A stretch of DNA of 64,000 nucleotides, from NCBI GenBank assembly GCA_963785815.1, contig CAWAWN010000003.1:1315206-1379205 (forward strand), written 5' to 3'. The DNA comes from UBA4742 sp963785815 (lineage in GTDB: Bacteria > Actinomycetota > Acidimicrobiia > Acidimicrobiales > Acidimicrobilacustridaceae). The notes under the pieces were generated by a model, which was not told the origin of the DNA, ran no database searches, and saw only the letters and a program-made list of their open reading frames with translations. Both the position numbers and the translations under genes were made by a program. Of the stretch, positions 47,037-55,017 are shown in pieces (the first letter of the stretch is position 1; every line of letters begins with the position of its first letter).

Positions 47037-47879
47037 GTGTCGAGCGATCCCGATCCGTGGTCGTCGTTCGACAGCGTCGGGGCCAAGCACCCGCTGGTCG
47101 GCCAGCTCCGCCGGCTGTCGCGCCGCCGGCGTGAACGCCTCGACCAGGGCCAGTACCTGGTCGAGGGACCCACGCTGCTCGGGGTCGCGCTCGATGCCGG
47201 CGCTCCCGTCGAGCTGGTGGTGCTCGACGGCGGCGCCGGCGACGACCCGACCGCCGCGGCGCTGGCCACCCGGGCGGCGGCTGCCGGTGCCCGGGTGGTC
47301 GTCCTGGCGCCCGGCGCCATGGCCCGCATCACCGACGCCGTGACCCCCCAGCCGCTCGCCGCGGTGGTGCAGCGGCCGACGGCGTCGCTCGACTCGCTGC
47401 TGGACGGGGCCGCCGACCTCGACCGCCCGTTGGTGGTGCTGGCCGAGGTGTCCGATCCGGGCAACGCCGGCACGCTGCTGCGCTCGGCCGAGGCGTCGGG
47501 CTGCGCCGGGGTCATCTCCTGCGGCGGCGTGGACCCCTACGGTCCCAAGACGGTGCGCGCCTCCGCTGGTGCCGTCTTCCTGGTGCCCATCGTGGAGCAG
47601 CCCAGCCTGCGCTGGACGCTGGCCGCCCTGGGCGACGCGGGGGTGCGGCGGATCGGCCTGGTGGCCCACGGCGGCCAACCCCTGGGCGAGGCCGACGTCA
47701 CCGGACCTGTCGCCTTCGTGCTCGGCAGCGAGTCCCACGGGCTTCCCGACGGGCTGGACCGGGCGCTCGATCAGGTGGTCACCATCGCCACCGAGGGCCG
47801 GGGGGAGAGCCTCAACGTTGCCATGGCCGGCACCCTGGCCGTGTTCGAGGCGGCGCGTCAGCGTCGCGCCACCCGGTGA
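47037..47879 (+). CDS. SpoU-family rRNA 2'-O-methyltransferase
   Basis: This 280-residue protein has an N-terminal substrate-binding domain (about residues 15-115: VGQLRRLSRRRRERLDQGQYLVEGPTLL in parts) and a C-terminal SPOUT domain with VLAEVSDPGNAGTLLRSAEASG, FVLGSESHGLP and GESLNVAMAGTLAVFEAAR. TsnR/RlmB-like genes between rplT and pheS are widespread. The GTG start lies 12 nt after rplT. The exact rRNA nucleotide is unknown. Confidence 0.92.
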   Translation: MSSDPDPWSSFDSVGAKHPLVGQLRRLSRRRRERLDQGQYLVEGPTLLGVALDAGAPVELVVLDGGAGDDPTAAALATRAAAAGARVVVLAPGAMARITDAVTPQPLAAVVQRPTASLDSLLDGAADLDRPLVVLAEVSDPGNAGTLLRSAEASGCAGVISCGGVDPYGPKTVRASAGAVFLVPIVEQPSLRWTLAALGDAGVRRIGLVAHGGQPLGEADVTGPVAFVLGSESHGLPDGLDRALDQVVTIATEGRGESLNVAMAGTLAVFEAARQRRATR

Positions 47880-47922
47880 GCGGCCCGCGTCGGCGCCCCT
47901 CGCTGCGCCTGCCCGGCGGTGC

Positions 47923-48405
47923 TCAGCGTCGCTCGATGCGCCGCACGCCCTGGCCCGGTCGCCACCACTCGATCACCAGGTGGTCCCCGCCCGGCATCAG
48001 CATGGACACCCGCTCGGGCTCGACCCGGAACAGGTCGAAGGGCACCGGGACCTGCTGGCCGGTGGCCTGCTCGAAGGCCGCCGCGTACCGACGCCGGGTG
48101 TCGTCGTCGGTCACCTCCACCGCCCGCCCGCTGATGGTGGCATCGCCCTGGCTGGCGTCCTTGTCGACGGTGGCGTTGTGCAGCGTCAGCCGTGGGTCCC
48201 GGCGCACGTCGACGCCCTTGCGCGAGCCCGGCATGGTGCCCAACCACAGCTGGCCGTCGGCGAACAACGGCTCCCAGCCGCTGACGCGGGGCGACCCATC
48301 GGCCTGGAGGGTGGCCACCAGGGCCAGGCCGGTGTCGTCGAAGCGGCGCTGCACCCGCTCGGCCAGCGCCGGCGCCTCGCGGGCGAAGCCCTCCCAGGCG
48401 GTCAT
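47923..48405 (-). CDS. Pyridoxamine 5'-phosphate oxidase-family flavin-binding protein
   Basis: This 160-residue split-barrel protein has LALVATLQADGSPRVSGWEPLFADGQLWLGTMPGSRKGVDV (across the first strands) and DPRLTLHNATVDKDASQGDATISGRAVEV (across the core), typical of PNPOx-like F420/FMN/heme-binding proteins. The substrate is unknown. ATG 48405 is preferred; the same frame stays open upstream only because it runs through the 30-bp repeats. It converges on the rRNA methyltransferase gene. Confidence 0.82.
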   Translation of the reverse strand: MTAWEGFAREAPALAERVQRRFDDTGLALVATLQADGSPRVSGWEPLFADGQLWLGTMPGSRKGVDVRRDPRLTLHNATVDKDASQGDATISGRAVEVTDDDTRRRYAAAFEQATGQQVPVPFDLFRVEPERVSMLMPGGDHLVIEWWRPGQGVRRIERR

Positions 48406-48450
48406 GGCCCCCAGTGTTGCCCATCCCCGCCGTCGTCCAACCGGCGGCCG

Positions 48451-48683
48451 GCTGGTTCCGGTCGGCCCAACTGGCAGTCGGCCGGTTCCGGTCGGCCCAA
48501 CTGGCAGTCGGCCGGTTCCGGTCGGCCCAACTGGCAGTCGGCTGGTTCGGGTCGGCCCAACTGGCAGTCGGCTGGTTCGGGTCGGCCCAACTGGCAGTCG
48601 GCTGGTTCGGGTCGGCCCAACTGGCAGTCGGCCGGTTCCGGTCGGCCCAACTGGCAGTCGGCCGGTTCCGGTCGGCCCAACTG
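48451..48683 (+). repeat. Eight-unit 30-bp tandem repeat upstream of pheS
   Basis: Seven full units and one truncated unit follow each other without spacers. Two unit variants occur: GCCGGTTCCG-type (units 2, 3, 7, 8) and GCTGGTTCGG-type (units 4-6); unit 1 is mixed. All share GTCGGCCCAACTGGCAGTCG. AACTGG and CCGGTT (or CTGGTT) in neighbouring units can pair as small hairpins. It occupies the 318-bp gap between the PNPOx gene and pheS, so it may affect pheS expression. It is not a CRISPR array. Confidence 0.9.
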
Positions 48684-48723
48684 ATTGGACGTCGACGAGG
48701 ACCGGCGGCAAGGCTCCCGGTCG

Positions 48724-49755
48724 ATGATCGACGAGATCCATCGCATCGCATCCGAGGCCGTCGGCCGGGCAGGTGCGGCCGCGACCCTCGACGACCTGCA
48801 CGCGGTCGAGCTCGAGGTGCTCGGCAAGGCCGGCCCCCTGGCGGAGTTCAAGAAGCAGGTGGGCGGCCTCGAACCGGACGAGCGGCGCACGGTGGGCCAG
48901 GCCCTCAACCAGTCCCGCCACGACATCGAGTCGGCCGTGGCTCAGCGCCGCGGCGCCCTCGAGGCCGACGTCCGCCGCCGCACCCTGGCCGCCGAGCACC
49001 TCGACCTGACCGAGATCGAGGTCCAGCGCCGCCGGGGCCACCTCCACCTGGTCACCCAGACCCGCGATGCCCTCGAGGACATCTTCGTGGGCATGGGGTT
49101 CTCGGTGGCCGAGGGCCCCGAGGCCGAGAGCGACTGGTACAACTTCGAGGCGCTCAACCTGCCGGCCGCCCACCCGGCGCGCAGCATGTACGACACGCTC
49201 TACCTCGACTTGAACGAGCCCGAGACCACCCTGTTGCGCACCCACACGTCGCCGGTGCAGATCCGGGTCATGGAGTCGCAGTCGCCCCCCATCTACTCGG
49301 TCATGCCCGGGCGGACCTATCGGCGCGACACCGCCGATGCCAGCCACATGCCGGTGTTCCACCAGATCGAGGGCCTGGTGGTCGACCGGGACATCACCCT
49401 GGGCGACCTGGCCGGCACCCTCGAGGCCTTCACGTCGGCCTACTTCGGCGGCTCGATCCGCTCGCGCCTGCGGCCCTCCTACTTCCCCTTCACCGAGCCC
49501 TCGGCCGAGTACGACATCAACTGCCTGGTGTGCGAGGGCGCCGGCTGTCGCACCTGCGGCCAGACCGGGTGGCTCGAGCTGGGCGGCTGCGGGATGGTGC
49601 ACCCCAACGTGTTCGCGGCCGTGGGCTACGACCCCGAGCAGTGGTCCGGCTTCGCCTTCGGCTTCGGCATCGAGCGCCTGGCCCTCATGCGCTACGGCAT
49701 CGACGACATCCGCGACCTCTTCACCAACGACGTGCGCTTCCTGGGTCAGTTCTGA
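48724..49755 (+). CDS. pheS: Phenylalanine-tRNA ligase alpha subunit
   Basis: This 343-residue subunit has an N-terminal coiled coil (about residues 1-85) then the class II catalytic domain: HLHLVTQTRDALEDIFVGMGF, LLRTHTSPVQIRVM, the motif 2 region GRTYRRDTADASHMPVFHQIEG, and motif 3 GFAFGFGIERLALMRYGIDDIRD in parts. An extra Cys group (CLVCEGAGCRTCG) is typical of this subfamily. ATG 48724 matches the usual MIDEI-type start; a TTG at 48685 is possible. No promoter was recognised between the repeat and the start. Confidence 0.95.
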   Translation: MIDEIHRIASEAVGRAGAAATLDDLHAVELEVLGKAGPLAEFKKQVGGLEPDERRTVGQALNQSRHDIESAVAQRRGALEADVRRRTLAAEHLDLTEIEVQRRRGHLHLVTQTRDALEDIFVGMGFSVAEGPEAESDWYNFEALNLPAAHPARSMYDTLYLDLNEPETTLLRTHTSPVQIRVMESQSPPIYSVMPGRTYRRDTADASHMPVFHQIEGLVVDRDITLGDLAGTLEAFTSAYFGGSIRSRLRPSYFPFTEPSAEYDINCLVCEGAGCRTCGQTGWLELGGCGMVHPNVFAAVGYDPEQWSGFAFGFGIERLALMRYGIDDIRDLFTNDVRFLGQF

Positions 49756-52127
49756 TGCGCGTCCTCCTGTCGTGGCTGCGGGATTTCGCGCCCATCGAGG
49801 GCGACCCGGTCGAGTTGGGGGAGAACCTGAGCGACCTGGGCATGGCCGTCGAGTCCATCGAGTACCCCGGCGCCGGGCTGGACGGGATCGTGGTGGCCCG
49901 GGTGCTCGAGCTGCGGGCGCACCCCAACGCTGACCGCATGCAGCTGGTGGACGTCGACGCCGGCGACGGCCAGGCGCTGCAGATCTGCTGTGGGGCCTTC
50001 AACATGGCGGTGGGCGACCTGGTGCCGCTGGCCACCATCGGCACGGTCATGCCCAACGGCATGAAGATCGAGCGCAGCAAGAAGCGGGGGGAGTGGTCCA
50101 ACGGGATGCTGTGCTCTGGTCGGGAGCTGGGCCTGGGCGACGACCACGCCGGCATCTGGATCCTGTCGGTCGACGAGCCGCCCGGCACCGATCTGCGGGC
50201 CGCCCTGGGCATCGAGGCCGACGTCCTCTACGACCTGGAGATCAACCCCAACCGACCAGACGCCATGTCCGTCGCTGGCGTGGCCCGCGACCTGGCTGCC
50301 CGCCTGGGGGTGCCCTTCCACCTGCCCGAGCCCGGGGTGCCGTCGGCCGGCGACGGCCCCCCGAGTCGACCGGCTTCGGTGGAGATCCTCGACCCCGACA
50401 TCTGCGGTCGCTTCTACACGCGGGTGCTCGAAGGCGTGCAGATCGGGCCCTCGCCGGCATGGATCGCCGACCGGCTGGTGGCGCTGGGCATGCGCCCGAT
50501 CAACTGCGTGGTCGACGCCTCGAACTACGTGATGCTCGAGTTGGGCCAGCCCACCCACACCTACGACCTGGACCGGTTGGCGGTCGGTGCCGACGGGACC
50601 GCCGGGCTGCGGGTGCGTCGGGGTCGCGACGGCGAGACCCTCGAGACGCTCGACGGCGTGGTCCGCACGGTGGGCCCGGGCGACGCGGTGATCACCGACG
50701 CCGACGACGTGGCCGTCGGGCTGGCCGGGGTGATGGGCGGCGCCTCGACCGAGATCTCCGACACGACCACATCGGTCCTGCTCGAGCTGGCCTGGTGGGA
50801 TCCCATGACCGTGGCCCGCACGTCCAAGCGGCTCAACCTGCGCAGCGAGGCGTCCGCCCGCTTCGAGCGCGGCACCGATCCCGAGGTCGCCGAGCTGGCG
50901 GCGCGCCGCTTCGCCGAGCTGCTGGCCCCGACCGGGGCCCGGCTGACCGACGACGTGGTGGACGCGCGGGGCGAGCTGGCCGGTCCGGCCCGGGTGCAGC
51001 TGCGCACGGCCCGGGTCAACGCCGTGCTGGGCACCGACCTGTCCGGTGAGCGGATCGCCGAGCTGCTGCGGCCCATCGGTTTCGAGGTGGCGCCGGCCGG
51101 CGAGGACGCGCAGCAGGTGACCGTGCCCAGCTTCCGGCCCGACACCACCACCGAGATCGACGTGATCGAGGAGGTGGCCCGCCACTTCGGCTACGCCAAC
51201 ATCACCCCCACCGTGCCCCGCTCGTTGCGGGCCGGCCGCCTGACGCCCCGCCAGCGGGACCGCCGGTTCGTGCGCGACGTCCTGGTGGGGCTGGGCTACG
51301 ACGAGGCCATGCCGCTGGCCTTCCTGGCTCCCGACGACCTGGACCGGGCCGGGGTGCCCCAGCCGTCGATCCGCCTGACCAACCCGCTGGCCGCCGAGGA
51401 GTCGGTGCTGCGGCCCTCGCTGCGTCCCGGCCTGCTCAAGAGCATCCGGTACAACCAGTCGCACCGCCAACGCGACGTGGCGCTGTTCGAGATCGGCAAG
51501 GCCTTCGGGCTCCCGGCCGGTCCGGGGCTGCCCGACGAGCGCGAGGTGCTGGCCGTGGTGCGCGCCGATGCCGACGTCAGCGCCGTGGTGGAGGTCTGGA
51601 GCGTCCTGCGCGACAGCCTGCGCCTCGACGGCGTCACCCTGGACCAGCGGCCGGTCGACGGTCTGCACCCGGGGCGCTCGGCGCGCCTGGTCGTCGGCGA
51701 CCGGGGGCTGGGCGCTCTCGGCGAGGTCGATCCGGCCGTGCTGTCGGCCCTGGACATCGACGGTCGGGTGGCGTGGCTGGAGGTCGACCTCGACGCCGCC
51801 CTCGACCTGCCCCACGGGGTCGAGTCCTACACGCCGGTGAGCCGCTACCCCTCGAGCGACATCGATGTGGCCTTCGTGGTGGCCGAGGACGTGACCGCCG
51901 GGTCGGTCCGGGCCACCATCGCCGCGGCGGGTGCGCCCCTGGTGCGGGCGGTGCGGCTGTTCGACGTGTTCCGCAGCGAGGCGCTCGGGCCCGATCGACG
52001 CAGCCTCGCCTTCGCCCTGCGCCTCCAGGCCGACGACCGCACGCTCACCGACGACGAGGTGGCCGACGTGCGGGCCGCGGTGATCGCGGCGGTGGCCGAC
52101 GCCCACCACGGCGAGCTGCGCGGCTGA
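49755..52127 (+). CDS. pheT: Phenylalanine-tRNA ligase beta subunit
   Basis: This 790-residue subunit starts RVLLSWLRDFAPIEGDPVELGENL, with the tRNA-binding EMAP-like domain (about 40-150), the B3/B4 editing region (LGMRPINCVVDASNYVMLELGQPTH in parts), B5, the catalytic-like core, and a C-terminal FDX-ACB anticodon-binding domain (YTPVSRYPSSDIDVAFVVAEDV in parts). The length is normal. The ATG shares a base with the pheS stop (TGATG). Confidence 0.96.
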   Translation: MRVLLSWLRDFAPIEGDPVELGENLSDLGMAVESIEYPGAGLDGIVVARVLELRAHPNADRMQLVDVDAGDGQALQICCGAFNMAVGDLVPLATIGTVMPNGMKIERSKKRGEWSNGMLCSGRELGLGDDHAGIWILSVDEPPGTDLRAALGIEADVLYDLEINPNRPDAMSVAGVARDLAARLGVPFHLPEPGVPSAGDGPPSRPASVEILDPDICGRFYTRVLEGVQIGPSPAWIADRLVALGMRPINCVVDASNYVMLELGQPTHTYDLDRLAVGADGTAGLRVRRGRDGETLETLDGVVRTVGPGDAVITDADDVAVGLAGVMGGASTEISDTTTSVLLELAWWDPMTVARTSKRLNLRSEASARFERGTDPEVAELAARRFAELLAPTGARLTDDVVDARGELAGPARVQLRTARVNAVLGTDLSGERIAELLRPIGFEVAPAGEDAQQVTVPSFRPDTTTEIDVIEEVARHFGYANITPTVPRSLRAGRLTPRQRDRRFVRDVLVGLGYDEAMPLAFLAPDDLDRAGVPQPSIRLTNPLAAEESVLRPSLRPGLLKSIRYNQSHRQRDVALFEIGKAFGLPAGPGLPDEREVLAVVRADADVSAVVEVWSVLRDSLRLDGVTLDQRPVDGLHPGRSARLVVGDRGLGALGEVDPAVLSALDIDGRVAWLEVDLDAALDLPHGVESYTPVSRYPSSDIDVAFVVAEDVTAGSVRATIAAAGAPLVRAVRLFDVFRSEALGPDRRSLAFALRLQADDRTLTDDEVADVRAAVIAAVADAHHGELRG

Positions 52128-52157
52128 TCCCCGTTCCCCGCGAGCGGTGATCGCCGA

Positions 52158-52200
52158 GCGGCGGCAGCCAGTCGTGTCTGGCGCGTGCAGGTGCCGCCGC
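52158..52200. terminator. Nested hairpin between convergent pheT and the EthD-domain gene
   Basis: GCGGCGGCA (52158-52166) pairs with TGCCGCCGC (52192-52200). Inside, GCCAG (52167-52171) pairs with CTGGC (52178-52182). It fills the 78-bp gap between two convergent genes and probably ends transcription in both directions, although there is no T-run. Confidence 0.55.
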
Positions 52201-52205
52201 GTTGA

Positions 52206-52934
52206 TCAGCGGGTCTTGAGCAGGTACTCGCTCATGGCCGACGAGCGGATCTGGTCGAGGTCCATCATGGCGGTGACGCTGTCGACCATGGTGGCCAGGT
52301 TGGCGTCCAGCCGGGCCTGGTCGCCGTCCGCGCAGTAGAAGCGCATGGGGTCGTTGACGTCGGTGGCCGAGGGCCACGCCTCCTCCACGATGCCCCGGTA
52401 GGGCGGGGCCCCCGGGGTCAGGGCCCGGGCCACGGCGTTGCGCACGTAGCGGGTCCGGGGCTGGATGGCCGTCGACATCGGGGTCTGCGTGCCGTACCAG
52501 TGGGCGTACCAGGCCTCGTCGTCGAGCCGGTCCGGCTTGGGGAACACGGTGAGCATGACCACACCGCGCGACCGCTCGCCGTCGGCCCAGTCGCGGGGTG
52601 CCGACCAGGGGTTGCGGCCGTAGTCGGTGGGCAGCGACTCGGTCACCAGGTAGCCGGCCAGCCGATCCGCCGCCTCGGTCAGGACGGACTCGTAGGGCCC
52701 GCGATCGTCGTGGCAGCCCAGCCAGACCGACACCAGGGCCACCGGCGAGGGGTCGTCGGGGGGAGCGGGGAGGGGGACCTTGGCGGCGCTGGCCTCGGCG
52801 TCGGCCACGCTGATCGACAGGCCGGCCGGGTCGAGGGCCAGGAGCGCATCCGCGGTCGGCCCGAGCAACCGGTCGACCCACTCGGGGGCGGCGGGCCCCA
52901 CGCCGTTCCACAGCAGGTAGACCAGCTTCTCCAT
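52206..52934 (-). CDS. EthD-domain protein
   Basis: This 242-residue protein has a ferredoxin-like alpha+beta start (EKLVYLLWNGVG) and a second domain with the EthD pattern MLTVFPKPDRLDDEAWYAHWYGTQTPM and RYVRNAVARAL (split), where a His in the HW motif is conserved. EthD-type proteins occur with degradation pathways; the role here is unknown. ATG 52934 is fixed by GGAGGGG just upstream. It is divergent from argC with a 137-bp gap. Confidence 0.78.
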   Translation of the reverse strand: MEKLVYLLWNGVGPAAPEWVDRLLGPTADALLALDPAGLSISVADAEASAAKVPLPAPPDDPSPVALVSVWLGCHDDRGPYESVLTEAADRLAGYLVTESLPTDYGRNPWSAPRDWADGERSRGVVMLTVFPKPDRLDDEAWYAHWYGTQTPMSTAIQPRTRYVRNAVARALTPGAPPYRGIVEEAWPSATDVNDPMRFYCADGDQARLDANLATMVDSVTAMMDLDQIRSSAMSEYLLKTR

Positions 52935-53036
52935 CGTCCCCTCCGACCGGCTCGACTCGCGACCGGTCGACCGTATCCGCCGGGCGCGGTCGACCACTGG
53001 ATCGGTGGCCCGGGTCTGCTCGTCGCCCCTTCCAAA

Positions 53037-53065
53037 TTGCATGTTTATGCGAATCTTCGTATCAT
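53037..53065 (+). promoter_or_regulatory. argC promoter with overlapping ArgR operator
   Basis: TTGCAT (53037-53042) and TATCAT (53060-53065) with a 17-bp spacer make the best sigma70-type promoter in the window. The -10 ends 6 nt before the argC ATG. TTGCATGTTTATGCGA (53037-53052) matches the mycobacterial ARG box TTGCATAACGATGCAA at 11 of 12 arm positions. A weaker GCGAA/TTCGT inverted pair follows at about 53049-53060. ArgR bound here would cover the -35 and spacer. Confidence 0.7.
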
Positions 53066-53071
53066 CGTGCG

Positions 53072-54115
53072 ATGATCTCCGTGGGTGTCATCGGGGCGTC
53101 GGGCTTCACCGGCGCCGAGCTGCTGCGGATCTGCGCCGGCCATCCCGAGCTGCAGGTCCAGCTCGCCACGGGCGAGACGCAGGCCGGCACCCGCGTGGCC
53201 GAGCTCTATCCCAGCCTGGCCGCCTCGTACCCCGACCTGGTCTTCGCTCCCTACCAGCCCGGGGCGGCCGCCGGGGTCGACCTGTGCTTCCTGGGCCTGC
53301 CCCACGGGGCCTCGCAGGCCATCGTGGCCGAGCTGCGGGGGCAGGTGAAGTGGGTGGTCGACCTGGCCGCCGACTTCCGGCTCCACGACCCGGACCTCTA
53401 CCCGACGTGGTACGGCGAGGCCCACACCGCCCCCGACCTGCTGGGTGAGCTGGTGTACGGCCTGCCCGAGCTGTTCCGGGCCCAGATCGCCGGTGCCAGC
53501 GGGGTGGCCGCGCCCGGCTGCTATCCCACCGCCGCCACCCTGGCCCTGGCTCCCTTGGTGCGGAGCGGCGCCATCGAGCCCCAGGGAATCGTGGTGGACG
53601 CGGCCAGCGGGGTGTCGGGCGCCGGCCGCGGCCTCAAGCCGGCCAACTCGTTCTGCACGGTCGACGAGGACTTCAGCGCCTACGGCCTGCTCACCCATCG
53701 CCACACACCCGAGATCGAGCAGGCGGTGGGGGAGGCCGCCGGCCTGGCCCCCGGTGCCGTGCAGGTGCTGTTCACCCCCCACCTGGCGCCCATGAACCGG
53801 GGCATCCTGGCCACCTGCTACGCCCGGCCCACGGCCGCCACCTCGACCGGTGCCCTGCTCGACCTCTACCGGCAGGCCTACGCCGAGGAGCCCTTCGTGG
53901 TGGTGACCGAGGGCTCGCCCTCCACCAAGGCCACGTTCGGGTCCAACAGCGCCCACCTGACTGCCCGCTTCGACCCCCGCACCGGCTACGTGGTGGCCAT
54001 CGCCGCCATCGACAACCTGGTCAAGGGCGCCTCGGGCCAGGCCGTGCAGTGCGCCAACCTGCTGGCCGGCCTGGACGAGTCGGCCGGGCTCAGCGCCGTG
54101 GGCGTGTACCCGTGA
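53072..54115 (+). CDS. argC: N-acetyl-gamma-glutamyl-phosphate reductase
   Basis: This 347-residue NADPH enzyme performs the third arginine step. It has VGVIGASGFTGAELLRI, catalytic Cys in VAAPGCYPTAATLA, FLGLPHGAS, and HTPEIEQ with the partner His. ATG 53072 is 6 nt after the -10. It starts the operon argC-B-D-F-R-G-H; the stop overlaps argB by 4 bp at the position where argJ usually lies. Confidence 0.96.
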   Translation: MISVGVIGASGFTGAELLRICAGHPELQVQLATGETQAGTRVAELYPSLAASYPDLVFAPYQPGAAAGVDLCFLGLPHGASQAIVAELRGQVKWVVDLAADFRLHDPDLYPTWYGEAHTAPDLLGELVYGLPELFRAQIAGASGVAAPGCYPTAATLALAPLVRSGAIEPQGIVVDAASGVSGAGRGLKPANSFCTVDEDFSAYGLLTHRHTPEIEQAVGEAAGLAPGAVQVLFTPHLAPMNRGILATCYARPTAATSTGALLDLYRQAYAEEPFVVVTEGSPSTKATFGSNSAHLTARFDPRTGYVVAIAAIDNLVKGASGQAVQCANLLAGLDESAGLSAVGVYP

Positions 54116-55017
54116 GCGCGCCGGCCGAGCCGACGGGGGCAGAACGGCTGGCCGCGGCCAGCGAGCGGGCCGGGTTGCTGGTCGAGGCGCTGCCCTACAT
54201 CCGGCGGTTCCTGGGCTCGACCATCGTCATCAAGTACGGCGGCAACGCCATGGTCGACGCCGAGGCCGCGGCCCGCTTCGCCGAGGACGTGGTGCTGATC
54301 CAGGCGGTCGGGATCCGGGTGGTCGTCGTGCACGGGGGCGGCCCGCAGATCGGTGAGCTCATGGCCCGGCTGGGCAAGGAGCCGGAGTTCCGCGACGGGC
54401 TTCGGGTGACCGACGCCGAGACGCTCGACATCGCCCGCATGGTGCTGGTGGGCAAGGTCAACCGCGACATCGTGTCGTCGATCAACGTGCACGGTCCGCT
54501 GGCCGTGGGCCTGTCGGGCGAGGATGCCGGGCTCATCACCGCCCACGTGCGCAACCCCGAGCTCGGGTTCGTGGGGGACGTGGCCGCCGTCAACCCCGCC
54601 ATCCTCGACCGCCTGCTGGCCGAGAACATCATCCCGGTGCTGTCCACCATCGGCGCCGACCTCGAAGGCCAGGCCTACAACATCAACGCCGACAGCGTGG
54701 CCGGGTCGGTGGCAGCCGCCCTGGGCGCCGAGAAGGTCATATACCTCACCGACGTCCCGGGCCTGCTGCGCGACGTCGAGGATCCCGGCAGCCTGATCAC
54801 CCGCATCTCGGCTCCCGAGCTGCGCGCCCTGATCGCCGACGGGTCGCTCACCGGCGGGATGATCCCCAAGGTCTCCGCCTGCCTCGACGCCCTCGACCGC
54901 GGCGTCGGCTCGGCCCACCTGCTCGACGGCCGGGTGGCCCACGTGGTGCTGCTCGAGCTGTTCACCGACCAGGGCATCGGCACCATGATCACCCGCGCCA
55001 TCGGAGCTGCCTCGTGA
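54112..55017 (+). CDS. argB: Acetylglutamate kinase
   Basis: This 301-residue amino-acid kinase has VIKYGGNAMVD, VVVVHGGGPQIGELM, NADSVAGSVAAALGAEKVIYLTDV in parts, and GGMIPKVSACLDAL. An N-terminal helix (RLAAASERAGLLVEALPYIRRF) is the extension linked to arginine-inhibited hexameric forms, so feedback inhibition by arginine is likely. The GTG start overlaps argC (GTGA) and the stop overlaps argD. Confidence 0.96.
   Translation: MSAPAEPTGAERLAAASERAGLLVEALPYIRRFLGSTIVIKYGGNAMVDAEAAARFAEDVVLIQAVGIRVVVVHGGGPQIGELMARLGKEPEFRDGLRVTDAETLDIARMVLVGKVNRDIVSSINVHGPLAVGLSGEDAGLITAHVRNPELGFVGDVAAVNPAILDRLLAENIIPVLSTIGADLEGQAYNINADSVAGSVAAALGAEKVIYLTDVPGLLRDVEDPGSLITRISAPELRALIADGSLTGGMIPKVSACLDALDRGVGSAHLLDGRVAHVVLLELFTDQGIGTMITRAIGAAS

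Noticed and set aside
48451..48683. CRISPR array
   Set aside because: Units follow each other directly with no spacers, and no cas genes are near.
47858..48751. Minus-strand protein made of decapeptide repeats (WADRNRPTAS-like)
   Set aside because: The 30-bp unit is a multiple of 3, so several frames stay open automatically. It is out of frame with the PNPOx gene and has no start signal.
48414..49754. N-terminal extension of pheT read through the repeats and pheS
   Set aside because: PheT has its normal N-terminus at ATG 49755, and pheS occupies this region in another frame.
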